Assembly (NCBI RefSeq): GCF_034007085.1
Contig: NZ_JAVERO010000076.1
Coordinates: forward strand, 1 to 10,071
Direction: 5' to 3'
Origin: Castellaniella sp034007085
Lineage (GTDB): Bacteria > Pseudomonadota > Gammaproteobacteria > Burkholderiales > Burkholderiaceae_B
DNA length: 10,071 nt
How positions within the stretch are numbered: the first letter of the stretch is position 1; each line of letters opens with the position of its first letter. The translations under genes were made by a program, and so were the position numbers. Of the stretch, positions 1 to 10,071 are shown piece after piece. The notes below the pieces were generated by a model that was not told the DNA's origin, searched no databases, and worked only from the letters and a program-made list of their open reading frames with translations.

Positions 1-71
1 GTCTTCCCGGCGTCGATGTGCGCGGAAATACCGATATTGCGATAGCGCTCGATGGGGGTTTTGCGGGCCAT
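1..71 (-). CDS. fusA: Elongation factor G (EF-G), N-terminal fragment cut by the window edge
   Basis: Only the first 23 codons and two bases are inside the window. They read [20 protein letters not shown] and then AGK, the start of the translational GTPase domain, with the P-loop motif AHIDAGKT just being entered. EF-G is the cytoplasmic GTPase that drives ribosomal translocation and, with RRF, ribosome recycling. The ATG at 69-71 is chosen because it gives the usual EF-G N-terminus and has an AGGA Shine-Dalgarno (complement of 80-83) about 8 bases upstream. It lies 30 bp after the rpsG stop with no terminator between, so it is the third gene of an rpsL-rpsG-fusA str operon. Identity is clear despite the truncation; the rest of the gene cannot be judged. 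Confidence 0.96.
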
Positions 72-101
72 GATGTGTTTCCTGGTGATTGACCGGCTGG
101 A

Positions 102-572
102 TTACCAGCGAAAGTGGCTGAAGGCCTTGTTGGCTTCGGCCATCTTGTGGGTGTCTTCGCGTTTTTTCATGGCGCCGCCGCGGCCTTCGGCGGCATCCAT
201 CAGTTCGCCCGCCAGACGCAGGTCCATCGACTTTTCGCCGCGCTTTTTCGCAGCTTCGCGCAGCCAGCGCATGGCCAGGGCCAGGCGGCGCACGGGGCGC
301 ACTTCGACCGGCACCTGGTAGTTGGCACCGCCCACGCGGCGGGATTTGACTTCGACCACCGGCTTGATGTTGTTGATGGCGGTGTTGAAGACTTCGATGG
401 GTTCCTTGCCCGTTTTGGCCTGGATCTGGTCCAAGGCGCCGTACACGATGCGTTCCGCCACGGCTTTCTTGCCGGACAGCATGACGACGTTCATGAACTT
501 GGCCAGCTCGACACTGCCAAATTTGGGATCGGGGAGGATTTCACGTTTCGGTACTTCGCGACGACGAGGCAT
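102..572 (-). CDS. rpsG: 30S ribosomal protein S7
   Basis: This encodes a 156-residue S7, the usual length for the bacterial protein. S7 is a primary assembly protein that binds the 3' major domain of 16S rRNA, nucleates the 30S head and lies near the E-site tRNA. The N-terminus MPRRREVPKREILPDPKFGS and the later segment VPVEVRPVRRLALAMRWL are typical of S7. The C-terminus ends SHFRW. The start at 572 is preferred because AAGGA (complement of 580-584) lies 7 bases upstream. The frame stays open to 638, but the extra 22 residues do not resemble S7 and would be translated from the hairpin-rich spacer. The gene lies between rpsL (140 bp upstream) and fusA (30 bp downstream) on the same strand. 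In E. coli, S7 represses translation of this operon by binding the rpsL-rpsG intercistronic region. Confidence 0.98.
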   Translation of the reverse strand: MPRRREVPKREILPDPKFGSVELAKFMNVVMLSGKKAVAERIVYGALDQIQAKTGKEPIEVFNTAINNIKPVVEVKSRRVGGANYQVPVEVRPVRRLALAMRWLREAAKKRGEKSMDLRLAGELMDAAEGRGGAMKKREDTHKMAEANKAFSHFRW

Positions 573-600
573 TTTTGTTTCCTTGTGACGATTCAGTTGA

Positions 601-689
601 GCCGCCTGCGCGGCCACGGCTTCCATCCGGAGAGCCACTTACGTGCCACAGCCATGGCTGCGGCTGCACGGCCGATCAGAAGCGATCGG
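601..689 (-). promoter_or_regulatory. Three adjacent stem-loops in the rpsL-rpsG intercistronic gap (possible S7 control site)
   Basis: The 140-bp gap 573-712 holds three potential hairpins. Hairpin 1 is at 601-614: GCCGC/GCGGC around a 4-base loop. Hairpin 2 is at 642-670: CGTGC pairs with GCACG (642-646/666-670) and encloses the 12-bp palindrome CAGCCATGGCTG at 649-660. Hairpin 3 is at 672-689: CCGATC/GATCGG around six bases. None is followed by a T-run in the minus direction, so they do not look like terminators. The nearest hairpin ends about 16 bases before the rpsG Shine-Dalgarno. In E. coli the equivalent gap is the S7 repressor-binding site and mediates S12-S7 translational coupling. 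That this gap does the same is inference from position and structure; I did not match it to the E. coli fold. Confidence 0.4.
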
Positions 690-712
690 ATGACTGCTGG
701 AAAAGCGATGAG

Positions 713-1087
713 TTATTTCTTGGGGCGCTTGGCACCGTATTTGGAACGGGCCTGTTTGCGGTCCTTGACGCCCTGCAGGTCCAGGGAGCCGCGAACAATG
801 TGGTAGCGCACACCGGGCAAGTCCTTGACACGGCCGCCACGCACCAGAACGACCGAGTGTTCCTGGAGATTGTGGCCTTCGCCGCCGATGTAGGAGATGA
901 CCTCGTAGCCGTTGGTCAGGCGCACCTTGGCGACCTTACGCAGGGCGGAGTTCGGCTTTTTAGGGGTGGTGGTGTAGACACGGGTGCAGACGCCGCGACG
1001 CTGGGGGCAGTTTTCCAGCGCCGGGCTCTTGCTGCTCTCGCGACTGACTTGGCGCGGTTTGCGCAGCAGTTGAGCAATGGTAGGCAT
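713..1087 (-). CDS. rpsL: 30S ribosomal protein S12
   Basis: The 124-residue product is S12, the decoding-centre protein that monitors codon-anticodon pairing and is central to translational fidelity. Hallmarks are SPALENCPQRRGVCTRVYTT, TPKKPNSALRKVAKV and GGEGHNLQEHSVVLVRGGR, ending SKYGAKRPKK. K43 and K88, the main sites of streptomycin-resistance substitutions, are both lysine. D89, the residue methylthiolated by RimO in E. coli, is present. This suggests a streptomycin-sensitive ribosome as far as this protein goes. The start at 1087 gives the usual MPTI N-terminus. A purine-rich AAAGGA (complement of 1100-1105) lies 12 bases upstream and AAAGG (1090-1094) is only 2 bases from the ATG, so the Shine-Dalgarno spacing is either long or very short. 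It is the first gene of the str operon and follows a 387-bp divergent spacer. Confidence 0.98.
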   Translation of the reverse strand: MPTIAQLLRKPRQVSRESSKSPALENCPQRRGVCTRVYTTTPKKPNSALRKVAKVRLTNGYEVISYIGGEGHNLQEHSVVLVRGGRVKDLPGVRYHIVRGSLDLQGVKDRKQARSKYGAKRPKK

Positions 1088-1119
1088 GACCTTTACGCAT
1101 CCTTTGTACTTGCGTACGT

Positions 1120-1224
1120 TTTACGTCGATATTCAGAGTGCCCGGACATGCCTGGCCGCGCAGAACACGGCGGGGGCATTTTCAGGCGACATGCGCAAAA
1201 TCCGCCTGAAACGAATGACGTAAA
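1120..1224 (-). promoter_or_regulatory. Candidate structured RNA domain in the rpsL leader
   Basis: On the rpsL sense strand, TTTACGTC (1224 to 1217) can pair with GACGTAAA (1127 to 1120). This encloses a perfect 9-bp hairpin TTTCAGGCG/CGCCTGAAA (1180-1188 with 1203-1211, 14-base loop). A weaker third helix, TGCCC/GGGCA (1139-1143 with 1174-1178), could complete a three-way junction and contains CCGC/GCGG (1156-1159 with 1170-1173). No T-run follows in either direction, so it is not an ordinary terminator. The domain ends 32 bases before the rpsL start. The pairings are seen directly; an RNA function is inference. An 8-bp inverted repeat alone would be expected by chance about once in a spacer this size, so the 9-bp local hairpin is the stronger part. 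Confidence 0.35.
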
Positions 1225-1249
1225 GAGCGGGTCTTGCACAGGGAATGCT

Positions 1250-1274
1250 CATCAGGGCCGCACGGCCGCTGATG
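1250..1274 (-). promoter_or_regulatory. Second hairpin in the rpsL leader
   Basis: CATCAG (1250-1255) pairs with CTGATG (1269-1274), and inside it GGCC (1256-1259) pairs with GGCC (1264-1267) around the loop GCAC. This gives ten base pairs with a single bulged base at 1268. There is no T-run on either side, so it is not a simple terminator. It lies between the candidate rpsL promoter and the 1120-1224 domain, so it would be in the rpsL leader transcript. It could instead be a protein-binding palindrome for the divergent promoters. The structure is clear; the role is unknown. Confidence 0.35.
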
Positions 1275-1344
1275 TCGCTGGAAACCCGGCACAAGACAAG
1301 CGGCGCATACCGCAATCAGATGCCATTAACCCAGCAAGCCAGGA

Positions 1345-1374
1345 AGTGTAGCATGATTCTTTCGTGTGAAGCAA
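1345..1374 (-). promoter_or_regulatory. Candidate sigma-70-type promoter for the rpsL-rpsG-fusA operon
   Basis: Read on the minus strand, TTGCTT (complement of 1369-1374) is followed after 18 bases by TACACT (complement of 1345-1350). The bases TGC immediately before TACACT form an extended -10 motif. The predicted transcription start near 1338 would give rpsL a 5' leader of about 250 nt. This is the best promoter-like match I found in the divergent spacer. The -35 is imperfect and no experimental support is available here, so other start sites closer to rpsL are possible. Confidence 0.45.
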
Positions 1375-1474
1375 AGCTGCCCTTTTACGGACTCGCACAC
1401 CAGAATCCACACCCTATCCGGATTTCGAACCTTTCCGTACTATCATGGACGTTTGTGCCCGTTTCCTGCTCATC

Positions 1475-1924
1475 ATGAACATCCTCGTCCTGCACGGCAT
1501 CAACCTGAACCTGTTCGGCCAACGCGATCCGGCGCAATACGGCTCGATCACCCTGGCGGAAATCGACGCGCGCCTGCAGGCGCTGGGCCGGGAACTGGGG
1601 GTCGATCTCAGCTGCTTCCAGACCAATCACGAAGGGGACATGGTCGAGCGCATCCACCGCGCCCACACCGACGGCACCGATGCGGTGCTGATCAACGCAG
1701 GCGCCTGGACGCACTACAGCTACGGCATCCGCGACGCCATCGCCATCCTGCGGATTCCCGTCGTCGAGGTCCACATGTCCAATATCCACGCGCGCGAGGC
1801 CTTTCGCCACGAATCGGTGCTGGCCCCCATCGTACGCGGCCAGATCTGCGGCTTCGGTGCCGACAGCTATCTGCTGGGCCTGCGGGCCGCCGTCGGGCTG
1901 ATCACCCCGGGTGTCCAGGGGTGA
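1475..1924 (+). CDS. aroQ: Type II 3-dehydroquinate dehydratase
   Basis: The 149-residue product matches the small dodecameric type II dehydroquinases, which convert 3-dehydroquinate to 3-dehydroshikimate, the third step of the shikimate pathway. Recognisable pieces are HGINLNLFGQRDPAQYG, FQTNHEGDMVERIH, LINAGAWTHYSYGIRDA and VEVHMSNIHAREAFRH. By position, R17, catalytic Y22, N74, H80, H100 and R111 match Arg19, Tyr24, Asn75, His81, His101 and Arg112 of the M. tuberculosis enzyme. The first motif is HGINLN rather than the commoner NGPNLN. The ATG at 1475 gives the family-like N-terminus; another in-frame ATG at 1445 would add ten residues. Neither has a visible Shine-Dalgarno. TACTAT at 1438-1443 resembles a -10 box but has no convincing -35. 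The gene is divergent from rpsL and converges on aroE, which encodes the next enzyme of the pathway. Confidence 0.93.
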   Translation: MNILVLHGINLNLFGQRDPAQYGSITLAEIDARLQALGRELGVDLSCFQTNHEGDMVERIHRAHTDGTDAVLINAGAWTHYSYGIRDAIAILRIPVVEVHMSNIHAREAFRHESVLAPIVRGQICGFGADSYLLGLRAAVGLITPGVQG

Positions 1925-1944
1925 TTGGCCGCCAGCGGCATCAC
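1921..1944. other. Hairpin spanning the convergent aroQ and aroE stop codons
   Basis: GTGAT (1921-1925) pairs with ATCAC (1940-1944). Inside it GCCG (1928-1931) pairs with CGGC (1936-1939) around CCAG, leaving TG bulged. The outer arms contain the aroQ stop (TGA, 1922-1924) and the aroE stop (TCA on the plus strand, 1941-1943), so each gene's stop codon sits in a stem. There is no T-run downstream on either strand. It may contribute to bidirectional 3'-end formation, but it is not a textbook intrinsic terminator. Confidence 0.3.
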
Positions 1945-2753
1945 ACCAGCGCAAGCTGCTCCAGAACGGGACGCACGTCGGGCAGCACACCGCGCCAGAC
2001 GCGATAGGATTCCGCTGCCTGGCCCACCAGCATGCCCAGGCCATCGGCCACCTGGGCCGCGCCTCGGTCGCGCGCCTGGCGCATGAATGGGGTGTCCGCA
2101 CCATAGGCCAGGTCATAGGCCAGACCATCGTCCGCCACGCGATAATCCACGGCGGGCGCTTCCCCTTCGTTCAAGCCAGCCGAAGTCGCATGGATGACCA
2201 CATCGTATTCCCACCCTCCGGCGGCCTCCAGCGGCCCGGCCTGGATGGGGCCGGCATGCGCCATCGCCTCGGCCAGGGCCTGCGCCCGCGCCGCCGTGCG
2301 ATTGACCACCAGGACGCTGGCAGGCCGCGCCAGCAGGAGCGGCAGCAGGATGCCACGCGCCGCGCCGCCCGCGCCGATCACCAGCACCCGGCGATCCACC
2401 AGTGAAAAGCCCAGCCGGTCCTGGATGTCCCCGACCAGGCCGACGCCATCGGTGTTGTCGCCCAGGATGCCTTCGGGACCGAACGTGAGCGTGTTGACGG
2501 CTCCGGCGGCACGCGCGCGATCGGTCAGGGTATCCGCCAGTTCTGCCGCTTCCAGCTTGAACGGCGCCGTCACGTTCATGCCACGCCCGCCCGCCGCGAC
2601 GAAGGCCTGGACGGTCTCGCGGAACGCGTCCGGCGCCGCCAGAATGGCGTCATAACGCAGATCATGGCCGAACTGACGCGCGAATGCCGTGTGCAGCAGC
2701 GGCGACTTTGATTGGGCGATAGGATTGCCGATGACGGCGTAGAGATCAGTCAT
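1941..2753 (-). CDS. aroE: Shikimate dehydrogenase (NADP-dependent)
   Basis: The 270-residue protein is a normal-length AroE. It reduces 3-dehydroshikimate to shikimate with NADPH, the fourth shikimate-pathway step, in the cytoplasm. The substrate domain shows GNPIAQSKSP (9-18, shikimate-binding serines S15 and S17), MNVTAPFK (59-66, catalytic K66), AGAVNTL (83-89) and GDNTDGVGL (98-106, catalytic D102). The nucleotide domain shows the glycine-rich loop GAGGAAR (127-133) and NRTAAR (151-156), which fits NADP preference. HATSAGL (188-194) replaces the usual N with H. ADGLGMLVGQAA (236-247) is the C-terminal signature. The start at 2753 gives the conserved MTDLYAVIGNP; only a weak GGA (complement of 2761-2763) lies 7 bases upstream. 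The frame is open back to a TTG at 2849, but that stretch is not AroE-like and crosses the rpoC terminator. How aroE is transcribed is unclear because it starts immediately beyond that terminator. Confidence 0.96.
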   Translation of the reverse strand: MTDLYAVIGNPIAQSKSPLLHTAFARQFGHDLRYDAILAAPDAFRETVQAFVAAGGRGMNVTAPFKLEAAELADTLTDRARAAGAVNTLTFGPEGILGDNTDGVGLVGDIQDRLGFSLVDRRVLVIGAGGAARGILLPLLLARPASVLVVNRTAARAQALAEAMAHAGPIQAGPLEAAGGWEYDVVIHATSAGLNEGEAPAVDYRVADDGLAYDLAYGADTPFMRQARDRGAAQVADGLGMLVGQAAESYRVWRGVLPDVRPVLEQLALV

Positions 2754-2768
2754 GACAGGGTCCAGAAC

Positions 2769-2803
2769 AAAAACCCCCGCACTGCCTGAGCGCAGTCCGG
2801 GGG
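2769..2803 (-). terminator. Intrinsic (Rho-independent) terminator of the rpoBC operon
   Basis: On the minus strand the stem is CCCCCG, a C/C (G/G) mismatch, then ACTGC, a 6-base loop, GCAGT and CGGGGG, followed directly by TTTTT. In plus coordinates the arms are 2774-2785 and 2792-2803, the mismatched pair is 2780/2797, and the A-run giving the T-tract is 2769-2773. It is 42 bases beyond the rpoC stop. Its T-tract ends 15 bases before the aroE ATG. The T-run is short (five), so partial readthrough is plausible. Confidence 0.88.
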
Positions 2804-2821
2804 CTGAAACACGACGCGGAT

Positions 2822-2838
2822 GGGCGGCCAGGCCGCCC
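2822..2838 (-). other. GC-rich hairpin immediately after rpoC
   Basis: The perfect inverted repeat GGGCGGCC-A-GGCCGCCC begins 7 bases beyond the rpoC stop codon. With a realistic loop the stem is GGGCGG/CCGCCC around CCAGG. No T-run follows, so alone it is not an intrinsic terminator. It stands 18 bases before the canonical terminator stem and may protect the rpoC mRNA 3' end or promote pausing. The role is inferred. Confidence 0.4.
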
Positions 2839-2845
2839 GTCACAG

Positions 2846-10071
<7,226 letters not shown>

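Noticed and set aside
573..638. Upstream extension of rpsG by 22 residues
   Set aside because: The extension does not resemble S7, runs through the hairpins, and the ATG at 572 has a good AAGGA site at normal spacing.
1133..1315. 60-codon leader ORF on the minus strand between the candidate promoter and rpsL
   Set aside because: It begins with TTG, has no ribosome-binding site, runs through the candidate RNA structures and shows no recognisable sequence or attenuator-like codon run.
575..1351. Plus-strand open frame opposite rpsL, with further overlapping frames at 1366-2007 and 1385-2128
   Set aside because: They overlap well-recognised rpsL, aroQ and aroE in other frames and have no family resemblance or ribosome-binding sites.

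Overview
The window is a housekeeping block from a GC-rich bacterium, very probably a betaproteobacterium of the order Burkholderiales. Alcaligenaceae is my best guess, but the sequence does not settle the family. The evidence is the S12 N-terminus (MPTI..., then SKSPALENCPQRRGVC), the beta and beta' subunit sequences, strong GC3 bias, and the closeness of rpoBC to the rpsL-rpsG-fusA cluster. I see no mobile elements, tRNAs, rRNAs, CRISPR arrays, phage genes or other signs of recent transfer.

Layout from right to left, which is the direction of transcription for most genes. The minus strand carries the 3' part of rpoB (cut by the right edge), then rpoC, which overlaps the rpoB stop codon by one base (TAATG). 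rpoC is followed by a GC-rich hairpin and then a canonical intrinsic terminator (2769-2803). aroE (shikimate dehydrogenase) begins only 15 bases beyond the terminator's T-run, also on the minus strand. aroQ (type II 3-dehydroquinate dehydratase) lies on the plus strand and converges on aroE, with 16 bases between the stop codons and a hairpin spanning both stops. A 387-bp divergent spacer (1088-1474) holds a candidate promoter and a structured leader for rpsL. The minus strand then continues with rpsL, a hairpin-rich 140-bp intercistronic gap, rpsG, and the first 23 codons of fusA (cut by the left edge).

Functionally, two essential gene-expression modules, RNA polymerase beta/beta' and the 'str' operon (S12, S7, EF-G), flank two consecutive shikimate-pathway enzymes. 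AroQ makes 3-dehydroshikimate and AroE reduces it to shikimate. All coding sequences look intact and carry their expected catalytic residues. The rifampicin region of RpoB and the streptomycin positions of S12 (K43, K88) look wild type.

I found no new protein system. The observations most worth a second look are non-coding: a roughly 250-nt structured leader before rpsL, three hairpins in the rpsL-rpsG gap where E. coli has its S7 autoregulatory site, and an rpoC terminator that ends almost on the aroE ribosome-binding site.
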